From Pseudoips prasinana (taxonomy: Eukaryota; Arthropoda; Insecta; Lepidoptera; Nolidae): 64,000 nucleotides of DNA. Where the stretch lies: assembly GCA_951640165.1 (NCBI GenBank), contig OX621234.1, forward strand, positions 31,190,549 to 31,254,548, given 5' to 3'. The position numbers were made by a program, and so were the translations under genes. Under the pieces are notes generated by a model. The model had not been told where the DNA came from. It searched no databases and saw only the letters and a list, made by a program, of their open reading frames with translations. Position 1 is the stretch's first letter. Each line of letters opens with the position of its first letter. Shown here one piece after another: positions 18,361-32,800 of this stretch.

Positions 18361-19416
18361 GTGTCGATTTTATCTGCGCTTAGTACCTACATAGAATACA
18401 AAGAAGTCAGGATTGAAAACCATTTAAGTGAAGAACTTCCTATAAATTTTGGCGTTCCACAGGGGAGCATATTGGGTCCGACATTGTTCTTGATTTATAT
18501 CAATGACCTCTTCCAGCTCCAATCTTTTTGTGGGAAAATGATAGCTTTCGCAGATGACACTGCCCTTTTCTTTAGTGGCTCTGACTGGCAAGAGGTATTT
18601 AGTAAAGCAAGAACTGGTTTCAACAAAGTATGTGATTGGCTACAAGATAACGTGCTTACCATTAATGTAGAAAAAACCAAATATCTAGCTTTTGCACATA
18701 GGATTAACCTGCTACCTTCTTCCTCACTGACAATTTCTGCACATATTAGTAGCTGTCTTCGTCAATCCCCTATATGTGCCTGCCCAAACATTGAAAGGTC
18801 AGATCAAATAAAATATCTTGGAATCACTGTCGACCAATCACTTACCTTCAAGCCACACTTAATTTCACTAGTGACCAGACTTCGTAAACTCATCTACGTG
18901 TTTAAGACCTTAAGACACACTGCTGACCGTAGTATTATTAGGATGGTATATTATGCCTTATGCCAATCCCTAATAGACTACTGCATCACATCATGGGGTG
19001 GCGCAGCTAAATCCTATCTCATAGAAGTGGAAAGAGCACAACGTGCAATTTTAAAGGTAGCAGCTTCTCTTCCGTACAGATATCCGACGGTAGACCTTTA
19101 TAAGGAATGGAATGTACTCACCGTCAGACAAACATTCATCTTGTATACGGTGCTAAAAAAACACTCTGAACTTCCATACAATCCGAATCTCCTTAAAGAC
19201 AAGCGACGAAAAGATAAAATATGTCCCTCTAAATCCTTCCATTCAGCTCTGTCTCAGAAATCCTTTTGCTTCCTTGGAAATTATTTATATAATAAATTAA
19301 ACGTAACTCTTAACATATATTGTCAAACTAAATCTAAGTGTAAAAACACAGTCACATCGTACCTAAAAAACCTGGACTATGAACAAACTGAAAAATTATT
19401 AACCCCTCCTCAGTAA
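18361..19416 (+). pseudogene. 5'-truncated CR1-like LINE reverse transcriptase
   Basis: The 351 open codons begin inside the RT domain (YIEYKEVRIENHLSEELPIN), then FGVPQGSILGPTLFLIYIND, catalytic FADD in AFADDTALFFSG, a QDNVLTINVEKTKYL thumb block, and KYLGITVDQSLTFKPHL. Endonuclease, ORF1 and the N-terminal RT are missing. The C-terminal part is intact to a natural stop at 19416, with no internal stop, so the copy is fairly young. There is no proper start codon. The clade (CR1, Rex1 or Daphne) is judged by eye. Confidence 0.8.
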
Positions 19417-19823
19417 ACCACCATTCTTGTGATCCACGCCATAAACTGAAACAAGCCTCGCTTCACATCATACCCACACTTCCTCATACACTAATTCTTA
19501 TCTACAGACCTCACACCGACCTATTCATACATACATACATACTATATTCTGCCTAGCTCCTAAGTTATTCTCTTAAGTTATTCTCTTGTGTTTTATTATT
19601 TGTAACCAGTAACTCAATTTTAATTGCTTGTACTTAACTAAACCGCGTGGGGGGCACTGGTGACCTGTAATACAGGTTTGCTGCAAACCTACAACAGGCA
19701 CCAGTCTCTCACAAATTCGGGTTTAATCATAGCATAAGTTAAATTGTTACTTAGCATAAGTCTACCAAACTGTAGCTACTGAACCCTTTTGTGTAGAGAA
19801 ATAAAGAGATTTTATTATTATAG
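19417..19823 (+). other. 3' UTR and terminus of the CR1-like LINE
   Basis: About 400 bp follow the stop. They end in AATAAAGAGATTTTATTATT, a short-repeat terminus rather than poly(A), as in CR1-type elements. A stem GTAATACAGGTTTGC/GCAAACCTAC near 19667-19693 precedes it. Confidence 0.6.
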
Positions 19824-20917
19824 ATTAACTACTATACGCGTCTCTACACTACGGTGTATCAAATATGAGCTATACCTACTTCTCATATAGTTTGTATAGA
19901 CTGAAGTTATTGGCTTTTATGTTAGACTGCCTCGTTTGTTTAGCGGTAGCGAATTCAACCGCAGATAATGAGATCCTGGGTCGGAAAAAAAATTATATTC
20001 GGATTTTGCTGCCGTATCAGCTCGGTGTCTGGAAGTTAACGGTGTTTTGTTGTTCCTCGGAGAGCACGTAAAACCATCCGTCCTGTACTTGAACAATTCC
20101 GCTCGGTATAGCCAGCAGTCCCATCTGGTAATCAGAGGAAGGGAATAGAAAGTGCATCTATGTTTACGCACTCGGTTATGTACTTTAATATGTCCCGCGC
20201 AAATGACTATTCACCATTATGTTTGGGCGCTATGGCTGAAATTCGACAATGAGGACATTATTATTATTATGTTACCAACTTTGTCATTTAATGCTTTTAT
20301 ATTGAAAGTACGCCTGGTTCTGGAAAACGTGGCTCCTAGATCATTGGAATCAAACTTGGTATCTTCTATAGATAAAAGATTTGTTAAACATGGTATCAGT
20401 AGAACTTTTTACAAAATATTTTAATGTATTTGGGCATTACGAAGAAGTAGGAAAGTTTTAAACTTAATAACGGTAGATTTTTCCATCCTAACATAGAATG
20501 CTTTATCTATCGAGAATAACCGAGATCTGCTCCAGCAATTGTGATGATCTTTGGGGAGAGCTTAGTCTTTATGCTGATGATGAAAATATGGAGACGGAGA
20601 CAGGCGTGAGTCTATGTATGTATGTATGAAAATATGTTTGAAAAATTGTTCATATAGGCTCTCACAAATTCATAATCATCTCCAATAATACGCCAAGACC
20701 ACATTCCGCTCACAACAGTTATACAATGGCGTCATAATTATATTGGTGCTTGCAGCAGAAGCATAAGTTCTCGTAAGACACAATCTTTGATTCTGTACTC
20801 ACTGACATACTGAAACGGTTCGGTCTGTATAATAGTCGTATCCTCATTCTAAGTTGTAACTTTGTAAAAAGTTAGCCACAACTATATTTCGTTTTAAAAC
20901 TGCGTCATTATCATCAT

Positions 20918-21140
20918 CATGTCAACCGAAAGACGCCGAGGCTGGACAAAGGCCTCCCACAAAGATCTCCACAATTGCCGGTCTTGCGCTATTCGTATCC
21001 AGCGACTTCCAGCGACCCTCACAAGATCATCCGTCCATCTTGTAGGGGGGCCTACCCACGCTTCGTCTTCTGGTTCGTGGTCGCCACTCGAAAACCTTTC
21101 TACCCCAGTGGCCGCTGGTCATGCGATAAACTGCGTATTT
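20918..21140 (-). repeat. RTE-type LINE tail, inverted
   Basis: The minus strand carries the coding end of RTE-type LINEs (GRP-TRW-DDL... and GSRW, then ...EAFVQ... in broken frames) together with the ACAAGATGGACGG and CGCTGGAAGTCGCTGG blocks. A GTGGCGACCACGAACC block adjoins. This is a 3' fragment only. Confidence 0.55.
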
Positions 21141-21414
21141 AAACGTAATAAATAAAATAAAAATAGTTTATTTTCAGTTTCTTACATTGTGGTTCATAGT
21201 AATGGTTGGGGCATTCCTTTTAAGCAATAAAATACCTGTGTTAGGATGCCCCGCTCTTCACATTATACTTACACGTTAAACAAAAAGAGATTTTTTTTTT
21301 AATTAACTAGGACATAATAAATAATATTGTAATTGAGATGTTATGAAATAAACTAATGAAGTGGGTTAATTTTGGGTGTATAGAGTGTGGAAATGGAACG
21401 TGAGGGACTTTGTG

Positions 21415-21478
21415 TGTGGTGTATGTGCGTGCGTGCGTGCATGTATGTGTGTGTGTGCGTGCATGTTTGTGTTTCTGG
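21415..21478 (+). repeat. TG/CG-rich simple repeat
   Basis: Alternating GTGTGT, GCGTGCGTGC and GTATGTGTGT over about 60 bp. Confidence 0.7.
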
Positions 21479-21479
21479 A

Positions 21480-24463
21480 TGCGAAATCGTCTATTTTACA
21501 GTGCGCAGAGATAATTAGTTGTATTTATTGAACATATTTAATTTCATTGCATAATTCATAGATTATCATATTTTATAGTAGATATTGAGGTATAAACGTG
21601 ATAATTTATAGGTTTTTTTCTTTATTAATGTTTTTAAGATTGAATGTAGAATAGTTGTTCAGTTTCAATGTAACACAATTGCTTTAGCCAGGTCGTAAGT
21701 GTCTTTTTACAGTTATAGTATACCATATTATAAATTTTGAATTTTTTATTTTTTATTTTTTGTGTTATATAAATAGCACGCTTGTCTCTCGAATTGTCTT
21801 CTTGCAAATGTCGTTTCGTCGTAATAATCAATACAAAACGATTAATGTTACAGGTGGTTAAACAATTGAGCAGAAAATGGCAAGTTCAGAAAATTAAGCT
21901 CCCATTCTCGGAATATTGCACTTTATTCGTCGCATTAGTTATCTTTGTTGGTGTTCACGGAACCCGCAGTAGGTACCGCAGTATTGCAATTATGTAGCTT
22001 TTCAGAAATACTGCGGTTTATTGAGTCAAGTCGTTGCATTATTTTGTAAGACTAGAAATTTTCATGATCTAAGTATTTAATTACCCTTTTGACCGCTACA
22101 CTCTTTGTCAAAGGCAATCCCAAAAGATATCCAACTCTGACTCTACTGTGGATATCTGTCGGGGTGGCCAAAAGATATCCACATTAGAGTCTGAGTTCGT
22201 CATTTCATAAAAGGTAAAAACGACCTCTCACCTTGTATACTAACTAGTGACTGCCTTGTTGGTTGGGTTCAAAGCCCAAAAAGTTATGTTGGGATTTTTC
22301 TCAGAGAAAATTCTCAGTGTCCATGTCGGCCCGGAGCCTTGGCAGTGTTACAAATATTTTTTATTTCAGATAAAAATACCATATAATGTTAATATAACTT
22401 AGCCTAATGTTAGTATCAACCTCCGTACCTCGAAAAGCACGTCAAGTCGTAGTAGTCGTAGAAGCCTATAATGTATGTATACCTATGTATTTACGCACAC
22501 ACTTGCGAACTATAGTATATTTTGTGGGATATACCCACGCAGGTGTAGTCTCCGTTGAGAGTTGCCGGTATGGCCAAAATTCTAGATCAGGAAGACATTG
22601 TAGAGCTGTCCGTCAGTCACGGGACTCCATCTGTTTTAATTGTTAAGTCATCAGCCTACATTTTTTATAACTAATTAAAATAACATAAAATCCCAGCATA
22701 ACTGTGCAATATACATAAATATCCTCAATGTACTCACCTCTACCGAGAATACGACCGTAATTTTTGGTGCTGGAATATAGGTCAGATGTGTGCCAACCCT
22801 AATTATATTCATCAGATTCAGATGTAGGCACCGATTTAAATCAATGAATTTTATTCGGTAAACAACTGCGAAGTACCAGCGAGGTGTTATTTTTGGGTTT
22901 AAATTAAATTTGTGAAAAATATTTTTACAAGACGTTCTCTGTGGCTGCAAGTCGGATGCCGTCGGCCCACTGTGCCTGGGAAGGTGATGCAATAACACTG
23001 CCATCTTATTGTAAAAACTAACTATTTGTTTGGGAGCCGTTTAGTCGAGTTAGGTATAGACGTGTAGCAGGTATATAGGGTGCGAGCTTTACCGTCGATT
23101 CCGGTTGTTATGAGAACATCTGTGACAATCGTTACAGGCCGTAATCAAAAGCCTATTGTCATTTTATTTTTATATCCACATTATTTTTGTATAATACCAA
23201 GGTAAACGAACAAGCGAGTTATTTGATGGTAAGTAATCACCGCCGCCGCCGTGGACGCTATAGAGTTATTAATTTAAGCTATACGCCCGGGATTCAATAC
23301 TAATGCCCGGTTCCTTTATTTTACGATCCGTCATTGGACCAACGTTACCATCCGTAATTCAGCTACCGATACCGATGCGAAACTAGTGTTCCACAATGCC
23401 CTACCTGCGACGAACATCCGTAGTTTAAACCACCTACGACTCGTTCGGCGATGAGCCTCTCGCTCCTCTTCACGATTAGTTATAACAAAACGTCTACGTC
23501 AATTATGCAACTAAAATCATTTATTATTCTGTAATATTATGTGAGTAATAGTACAAATTACTGTACTTATAGTTACAGTAATAATATAATTTGCGTTTTA
23601 GGTTTAAAATATTTATAAATCATTAGTATTGAAAAATTGATGTTACGAGTGCATGGTGTGAACAAAACGCGTAACATGAAAGCGCATGGCGCATGCGTCT
23701 GTCGTCTGACGTCTGTCCAGGAGTATTTCATGGTTTCTAAATAAGTTTTTAAATTGAGTATTTAATCTAAGGTTTGTGGTTATGAAATCTTAGAAGATAG
23801 AAAAATAATCAACCCTTTCTAACGGAAAACAAAGCCATGAATTCTCTATCAGTTTCAGAGCTAGACATCACGGAAATCTCCTCAAACACTATGTTAACTA
23901 CCAAAATAAAATACAAACGACTGGTAAACCGACCGAATTCGACTAGTAATCAAAGCAGTAACGCCTCGTTATTTTGACAGTTCCGTGACAGTAGAAAATA
24001 TTTATAGGAACACTTTCGATACAATAAGCTTACTAACGTCCTCCCATCCGTTAGTAACCAGACGTTGGTTATTTGGATAACGACTAGTATTTTTTAGGAA
24101 CGGTTTTGCGTTACGGCTGGTAGAAATTCTAACTATTCGTAGTAGAAACGATTCGTTTTTGGAATGTAGGAACCGGGCGTAAAACGACACGTGTAAGCAT
24201 TTCAGAAAGGCAAGAATAGCGTTCTATTATGTAAGGATAGAGCGCGAAACAACAAGCTTTCGCGGTCTATCCTTATTAAAGACATAATTATTTTTTATTT
24301 ATTTTTCTACTACTTATATGTATTTACAATTATTTATTTTAATTGTTACTATTTTTGAAGTGAAGTCTTCTGTAGCGGCGTTGTGCACTTTTATGGGATG
24401 GGTAAAAAATTTTAAACTCGCGTCAGGCACGTGACCTGATTGAACATTCGTAAGCCGGAGAGT
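21480..24463. other. No gene recognised
   Basis: The stretch holds an imperfect inverted repeat built on AAGATATCCA(A/C) and its relatives (22120-22190) and a degraded reverse copy of the CATCAGGTGACC repeat with a GCCGCCGCC run (23205-23280). Open frames are short (up to 109 codons) and show no motif. Confidence 0.3.
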
Positions 24464-25064
24464 CGTTTTTAGGGTTCCGTAGCCAAATAGCAATAAACGG
24501 AACCCTTATAGATTCGTCATGTCTGTCTGTCTGTCTGTCCGTCCGTATGTCACAGCCATTTTTTTCCGAAACTATAAGAGCTGTACTGTTGAAACTCGGT
24601 AAGCAGATGTATTCTGTGAACCGCATTAAGATTTTCACACTAAAATAGAAAAAGAACAATAATTTTGGGGGTTCCCATACATAGAACTGAAACACAAAAA
24701 ATCTTTTTTCATCGTACCCATACATGTGGGGTATTTATGGATACGTCTTTAAAAACGATATCGAGATTTCTAATATGTTTTTTTTCTTAACTGAATAATT
24801 TGCGCGACAGACACTTCCAAAGTGGAAAAATGAGTGTCCCCCCCTGTAACTTCTAAAATAAGAGAATGATAAAACTAAAAAAAATATATGATGTACATTA
24901 CCATGTAAACTAACAACAAAAATAGTTTTTAACGAGATCTAGTAAGTAGTTTTTTTTAATACGTCATAAATCGTAAACCACAATTTACCTTTCATATAAT
25001 CAACTGAAATACTTGCTGCTACGGAACCCTTCATGGGCGAGTCCGACTCGCACTTGGCCGGTTT
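24464..25064 (-). repeat. 600-bp dispersed repeat 'AAAACCGGCCAAGTGCGAGTCGG'
   Basis: Read on the minus strand it begins AAAAACCGGCCAAGTGCGAG and ends near TACGGAACCCTAAAAA. It contains a TGTC/GACA microsatellite and TGTGTCAT-like blocks. It matches 46886-47483 closely over its whole length in the same orientation. This motif pair (GGCCAAGTGCGAGTCGGACT with GGGTTCCGT) is very common in moth genomes. The class is not certain from sequence alone. Confidence 0.7.
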
Positions 25065-26990
25065 TTTATTTTAATTCACACTGGCCGTTTATAAACTCAC
25101 ATGACCGCAGCATATTTTGCTAATTATGTTACATTTATTATAGCCGAATGCCAAACCATAGTTAGTTCTTTTTTTTAATTTATTCCAACCATAGGGAGGG
25201 AATAGCTTACTATGAGTCTTTACCGCCCAAAGGTGGGAAGTAGCATCTTCCACTCGCTACTCGGATAGAATAAACACTACTTTCCGAGTATGAGATGAAA
25301 GCATAGTTTTCGCTTCTATCGACAGTCCCCTAAGACTGCCCCGCATAATTTTCTTTATATTTATTTAAAGTGAAATTTCAAGAGACTATTTTTACACATG
25401 TAAACGTTGTAGCTGAGAGCACCTCAATAGCAGATTCCTACTGGCTTTAGTTGAAAATCAGCGCTGCATTTAACTTAATAAATATAGTATAATGCTGAAC
25501 TAGGACCCATACAGGCATCACCGCATTGAATCAATGATAATTCACTTGATGTTATTTCATTTCTGTTTGTTTTTACCTACGTCTTCTTTTTTTATTTATG
25601 TCGTGTAATAAATTTATTTCTTTCTTTCTCCTTAATTAGCCCGATTGGGGAAGTACAGTTTCAGAATACACTACTGGTAATAGCGTTATACCGTTAATAC
25701 AATACAATTTTTTATTGGAACCAAAATCATTGTATTGGTCCTGGGCAATAAGTCATGTCGTCAGAGGTCAACGAAGAAGAGTCGGTAACACGGGAGTGTT
25801 GCCACGTGTGTCGCAATCCGCACCTAATTTAGAGTTCTGACAGCCCTACGCTAACAATCAAAATGGCACCCGGCCTGTCTTGATTGTGTCTGTCAGGCGT
25901 ACAGTTTGATTCAATATTGTATTTCTTTAATCTATTATGCAATATTGAATCAACCTTTAACCTTTACCTTTGTCGTATTAATATAATTGTCGAATAATTA
26001 TCAACATTAATTATTAACCCCCCCCCCCCCCCTCCGCACGGTACTTGCGCCCTACGCTCAAGAGGCTGAAATGCTATAAGGCCCTGGGCGCAATCGTCAT
26101 AGACTATGGTTAAGTCTTACTGTCAAGGATTATACTTGTTGGCGGACTTAGTCATAAAATAAATAAAAAAAACCATATAATGTCGCCATTATTTGCATGG
26201 ACCGACTGCCAAGACTTGTATAATTAGGTTTTAGCTTCCATCGTAATTAAAATTCATCTAAAATTACGCTGTCGAATCGGTTGCAAATGGAACTTACATT
26301 GGCCTCTATTACTTGAAACCGCCCCTCCGCCCATTTTCATGGTGATTACAACAGGTGGCATTTTATCGGACAGCATTTGTTTGTCTTTGAGTGTCGCAAT
26401 ATCGGACTAATGGCCTATTGCTAAATCTGAACTTCTGGTCATTTTACTTGGGAATGGGTTTGGTGGAATAATGCTTCAGAAGGCCATGGTACGTGAGTGC
26501 TACGAATTATCATTATTCATCAGGAAAAGCCTCGATAGGTACCCTATTAAAGCTAATAACAACTTGTGGAATGCACAACACTTACCTGCAATGTAACTCT
26601 TAATATTGAATCAGTGTTTTATTGTAGTTATTATAGAATTTTATTAATGTTCACTACGTATTAAATGTACCTATATTGTTTTTGGCGTTCCGACCACACC
26701 CTGTGGCCCGGTGCTACATATTTGTGAGTGGCATTTTATTATCAATTGCTATCCTATTTTAGGTGATGCATATCACAATGAAAGTAGAATAATATTCTTA
26801 TACATATATAGGTTTACATATATACATGGTTTTAAAGTTAAAAATCAATGTGATACATTTTCCAATGATAAACGTTAAGGTATTTTTGTAAATAATTGAC
26901 GTTAATAAATAAAACATGCATAAGTATAATCTTTACGCGGCCACTCCTTGATTCAGAATGGATGATAAATTTTCGCAGTAAGCTCTTGAT
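25065..26990. other. No gene recognised
   Basis: Mostly AT-rich. A poly-C run lies at 26019-26031. The segment 25740-25930 is GC-richer and may be an old repeat. No coding evidence was seen. Confidence 0.3.
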
Positions 26991-26999
26991 AATTATCAA

Positions 27000-27195
27000 G
27001 CGTGCGAATCGATGTGAATCGTCGCGGAGGGGCTCGAAGACGTGAGGGGCGCGGAGTGGCGAGGGACGCCGCGGCACCGCGCAAGTCGCTGCTCGTATCG
27101 ACCGCCCCGGATGTGCATTGCAATACCGCCGGAGAGATCAGCCGACCTACCTATGGCGGCACCGTTCGGTTGGAGCAATTCGAGCCAATAATTTG
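27000..27195. promoter_or_regulatory. CpG-rich island, possible promoter or first exon
   Basis: About 200 bp with dense CG (for example CGTCGCGGAGG, GGGCGCGGAG, GCCGCGGCACCGCGC, ATGGCGGCACCG) in an otherwise AT-rich region. A 123-codon plus-strand frame crosses it but loses coding character once GC drops, so it is more likely chance. No TATA box was recognised. Confidence 0.3.
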
Positions 27196-29550
27196 TTGCA
27201 TCGCACCGCATGCTGCCCTTAGTCTTTTTCTCATGTCAGGTCTAACAGCAGCTCTTGTAGGAACGGCGTCTCATGTGCTACTTGTGGAGATAGCCATTTG
27301 TTACTCGATGTATGTAAATTACCCCCCTTTACTCGTAGTTCCAGTCTACATTATAATTACCTTAATAATATAGTTCCATGTTATTTCCTAAAAATTACTA
27401 GAATTTTGATTTGCCTTGATGTAGTAAATTTAAAGGTTTAACTACCTTAAGGTTTAATTTTAAATAACAGCATTTCTTAATGCTGTTATTTAAAGGTATT
27501 ACAGTAATTATCATGTCAATATACCTAACATTATTAAGGTAGATTGGTTTGTCACTTATTACTTAATTACATAGTTACTTCTTTCATTTACTTATCTTAA
27601 TTTCATACTCAATAAAACCTAATAAGTTAGGTGTTAATCTCATACGAGCCATCTCATAACCCAAAGAAAGCAATGTATTATAGTAAGAAATATATTGAGT
27701 ATATTTTCTTTATTATATACGGTTTCATCAGTTAATGTTTGGCCGTCGCAATTGTTCTGAATTATTATTAGATCACAATACTCTATAAAATGTGTTCATT
27801 AACTATGACTGTAATAGATACCCCAAGTCCAAATTTGCCATTTAAGGAATATTTATTTGTTTGTACAACATTTATGCTGAAACAACTTAGGTTTAAAGGT
27901 TATGATTACGAATAAAACTCGTCTATATTTTAACACGCTTTGGTGACTGCAGCTAAAGATATACAATTACAATAATAAACGTATCCCTCCTCGGTCGTGA
28001 CGGAAAGACGTCCAATCGGGAATGGCTGTGAGGGTATAGAATTTATACCAGTGTTTGCTCAAACACTGTTGCACTATATTATGGTGTGTGTAATTGGCTA
28101 GTATCTGTGGAAATGACGTACCGTAGTAATAATTTGCCCAAAGATACTATTATCACTTTACGTTCAGCAGTTACACATGTCCTATCCATGACATGTCATT
28201 AGATAATTTATAGTCTAAAGATTAGGCTTGAAGCTTTGTGGGTTTGGATATATTGAGAATAAAATTGTAACTGGTATAACGACGCTAATATATGATTTTA
28301 AATATGTGGTGTGCCATATAATCACATTTTATCAGTAGATGAATTCGTTTCTTTGTTAAAAATCCCCATTATGTGATGCCAACTGAACAAATTTTAATAT
28401 CATTGCATTTCTTTCGAATGTAGTACTAATGAAAAGGACAGGTCATTTTTAGTTGTGACAATTTAGTTTTTGGCGCGAAATAGTGAGTTTAGGAAGCGAT
28501 ACTTTAGTGTATAGCTGATTTTTTTTCCTTTTAGTTCGTTTTATTTTTTATAACAATTTCAGTTAGAAGTCAGATCATTTATTATTACTATATATTTTAC
28601 CATTACTCGCTTTTTAGTTCCAAAATATATTGTCAAGGCAAGTGGGCGATCCTTGTGTGTTAATAAAGTAATATACATATAACTGTAGTTATATGTTTTA
28701 AATTAAAGATATCAAAAGGTTAATAGACAACTTGTAGAACCCGTATATGTGGATACAAGATTACTTTGTTGAACTCTCCACACACTATCAGCTTTTTCCT
28801 GGTACAACATATTTTTGTAAGGACATCTACTTATTACCGATGGAAATATAGAAAAGTTACTGCTTGAGGACGGTAAATACTCAATACTACTTGGTGCTCT
28901 AGTTCGAAACAGGAGAACTCAACAGTGCGTTCCACCGAAAGATACAAGCGTTATTCTAGATTTAGATTTCATGTCAAATTATACAATAGTTAATAATAGG
29001 CCACCATTGATGGCTCTCTTTATACAAAAGCAATTTAAGAAAGTATTTGTCAGCATTCAATTATGATAATTGAAACTCTTTTAAGCCAATGTTCGGGTAA
29101 AAATAAAACTTGGCCGTCATAGTTTTCCATAAATAAACTTAATCCTAACTTAATTATTTTCGCAAATAGCTCTGTCTTACTCATGCAGACCGAATGATGT
29201 ACAGTACCTGGGTATAGTATATGTAAGTTCTAAGTTCCTGAGATAGGTAGGTAGGTATATTAAAATTTCCAGAAGTGAGAGTTATAATTATGTCTACAAA
29301 ATCATTTAAACGCTTAGAAAGTAGCAAGTTGTATTTGTATAAATAAATGGTGTGTACGTAGTAAATTGTTAATACTAGATTAACTGCCATAAGTCACATG
29401 GCATGCCATGGCATATGTTTAAATCGTAAATTTACACTTGAGCAATAAGTACACGTAATACAAATGAATAGCAAACAAATTAGTAGGCGCTCGTACTAAA
29501 TTATTCGTATTCATCGTGGGATGTTTTAAAAGTATCTACTTTATCCTATT
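27196..29550. other. AT-rich spacer with one perfect hairpin
   Basis: Apart from the hairpin at 27460-27493 I see no gene, recognised repeat or long open frame. Confidence 0.3.
27460..27493. repeat. Perfect 15-bp hairpin, 4-nt loop
   Basis: TTAAATAACAGCATT pairs exactly with AATGCTGTTATTTAA around the loop TCTT. Confidence 0.85.
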
Positions 29551-29553
29551 TTG

Positions 29554-29812
29554 ACGGGCATGTTGGCATGGTTGGCAAATGCTTGCGTTTCACTCCGGAG
29601 GTTGTGGGATAGATTCCCACCCAGGACAGATATTTGTGTGCATGAATATGTCTGTTTATCCTGAGTCTGGGTCTAATTATCTATATAAGTATGCATTTAC
29701 AAAAGAAAAGTACTATATTTATTATATCAGTTATCTGGTTTCCATAGTACAAGCTCTGCTGAGTTTGGGATCGGGCCGTGTGTAAATAATGTCTCAGGAT
29801 ATTATTAATTAT
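29554..29812 (+). mobile_element. tRNA-derived SINE
   Basis: The head is CGGGCATGTTGGCATGGTT with a B-box-like GATAGATTCCCAC, then the body CAGGACAGATATTTGTGTGC and GAGTCTGGGTCTAA, and a tail with CTGGTTTCCATAGTACAAGC and GGATATTATTAATTAT. The family is shared with 33119-33365 and 48194-48452. Confidence 0.7.
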
Positions 29813-32800
29813 ATATGTTACTAAATTTGTACGCGACTTTATGCGACTACTTGAGAAGTTTTCTGTATTCAATAAAATAAATAAAACAAATCCTATTTTA
29901 AATGATAGAGTTATCGGTGTACATTGAAAAAAATTACGGGTTGAATTAAAAACGTTCCTCCTCTTTTAAGTCGGTAAAATTGCCAGTATTATAAGATCAC
30001 TGTCGTATTCTACTGTTTGGTCCTTAGCTATACGAGGTCATATAGGTTCCCTATAATTATGTTCATTGCGGCTTAGAACACGGCCACACTGACTGCTAAC
30101 ATCGTTTGGGTTACACCGCAAACACGACCTGGACAAGTAGCGTCTATGAATCTTCACCTTTCCTTCCGCGGGACTTAGGTGGTCAGTTATGGGCTATGAA
30201 CTCTGGGCGAGTATTAATATTTGGAAAAATATCCGAAATTAAAGCTGGTGATTTCCTATAGTGCTTATCACTAAAATGCACTCTTCGACGTTGGTAAGGG
30301 AACATAATTGTGTGAGCCAGATGTTGTCTTTTTATTAATTGACCTCCCCTGTTGAATCTTAAATTAAGGGTCATGTGTCACTGACATTTGCCCATTGAAG
30401 GTGTCTGTTCTGTATAGAACACGGAACAAAGACAGTACTTTCTTAGCGTATGGGCAGTGGTTACCCTAATGTCGGAGTTGTTTAAGCCCATTATGCCTCT
30501 AACATGGCTTTACGATTGTTGTCTAACTACTACACTAGTAGTACTACTAGACTACAACCGGGATCGACAGCTTAACGTACCCTCCGAAGCACGCCCAGAA
30601 ATTAAACCATCCATCTATGGGCTGACCAAGAGCCTAGTTGGCTAATGCCACCGTTCATTTAAAGAATAGTGAGAGCATCTGGCTGTGAGCGTTGCAAGAC
30701 AAGACATTCTTATATCTATATGAAATCTGACTCCGAAGGCGTGTAAAATTTACTTAATCATATATGGACAACCTATATAATACGGTTACAGAGCTACAGC
30801 CTCCTACAATAGAGCCAAGTCGACAGACTTTATAGTCATAGTAATAGGTTTTAAATTTCTACACCCTTTGGGTACAAAGCTATTACCCAACTGTAATAAA
30901 GGTCCTGTTAATTTTAATTAAAATTAATATCTAATAATGAAAAGCTACACTTATATACTTTATTGTGTTATTGTTATAGAATTTTAATGGGTATCAATGC
31001 GTCAATTTGCATGTTTTATTTCGGAAGTTCCTATGAAGTGGTATTGATTGTGGGACGTGTTACGTGTAAATAAATAAGTGACCCTAGCGTTGCTAGTACA
31101 AACAAGCACTTTATAAAATATAAGCGTATTTTCGATTCCTAGATCAATAATACATGAATACTTTATAAGTAATATGTACTAGTTAACGTAAATTAAAAGC
31201 CATGGTAGGTAACGATGTTATCCTTCCTTAAACGAATTTGAAAGGGAATAATTCTTCTATTTTAGTTATCTTTATGTTATTAAATTATGATGATTTATTG
31301 GCTAATAAATCATTGAGTTGAATTATTAGTCCAAAAGAAAGAAGAACGGTATAACTGATGATTTTAATTGCTAGCTAATACAAATGCAATCAATATAGAA
31401 AATGTCTGTTACACAAATAACATTATAAGACGTAATTCAGTAGCAAATTAGTTTTAGAAAGACAAAGTAACACACTTACTGAATATATAGTAGTAATGAA
31501 ATATGGATATCGCAGAACCTGCCGGAACTTGGAAAGAGAGTATCTATTTCCGATGAACAGCGGTCACTGACACCGATCCGGAACCATAGCTGAGCGATTT
31601 GATGGGGTGCAGCCTTTAACAATTGGCACTAGTCTTCTATTAGCGGTTACAAAGTCAGTCAGATTCACAACTATGTCCTATAATAATTACGTATACCATT
31701 CAAGATTAGATTTTTGCTTTTCATGATGTCCTTAATGTTGTAAGAAATTTAAGAGAAGTAATCAAAGTATTAAAAAAGTCTGTCTGTCTGTCCGACGAAC
31801 TGATGCGTCTTCTTCGATCCATTTGTCTCACTGTCTTTTTGAACAAATCACCGTCTGTATATACGTAGGATGCGTGTATGTGTGTCCGACGATTACTTTC
31901 GTTATTTCTAGAGGCGTGACTGGCAGGTAGATCATAGATTATTCGAATTTAGTTTATGGACCATATCGGATTTTAGAAAAGGGTTTTGGAGTAGATAAGT
32001 AGAGTTTCAATCGGTATAGTCTACGTAACGAAATTATTTGCTGGCCAGTCTTTATTTTCAATTTGATTAAATAAAATTGATAAATATAAATTTTGGAGCT
32101 TGATGGTGAAACCTGTAACTATCTGATATTACTCTGATGTTATATAAGAGTTGTCTTTATCTCGCGGGCTGATATCGAACCGTATGCGCAGTAGCATACT
32201 CAGTAGCGTATCTCATTGTAATACGAATTTGGCGCGTAAAAAGCTGGCCAATGTTCCGAGAACCAGGCCCGCAAGAAAGCTTTTCTCGGAAGGGTCGTAA
32301 GGGCCACGTTGAATTAGGTAGTGCGTGAAGGTTTACTTCATTTAATATTGTGAAATTGTTTGTGTTCTAATTCCAAGATTTTTGTAATCATCATGTCAGA
32401 GATTTTATTTTTTATTTCGCAATAATTTTGGTGAATAAGTATTCCTTTGATGAAAAGTATTGCCGCTACATTAGTCTTGTACCACAACTTTTGGAACCAA
32501 TCTTTATATCAGCTTATGTAATAATATAGTATGTAATGTAACGTATAATATTCTTATATATCATCGTTAGGGATCAGTGTTGAGCGATTTATATAACAGA
32601 ATTCCAATTGGCTTATCTTTTACCAGACCATGGCGATTATTCTTACACAGCAAATATTGTTCACTTGAACGTATCGTAGTAAGATAGAGTATACTTTCAC
32701 TCTTTTGCCTATGACGGATGAGTGATGGATGTCAGTGTCCAAAAAGCCGCTTGACATCCATTAATCTCGTTCTCTTTGTTGTGGAGGTATATTATCTTAT

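Noticed and set aside
27002..27373. 123-codon plus-strand ORF across the CpG island
   Set aside because: Its first half is open because of GC content. The second half is AT-rich and hydrophobic without any motif.
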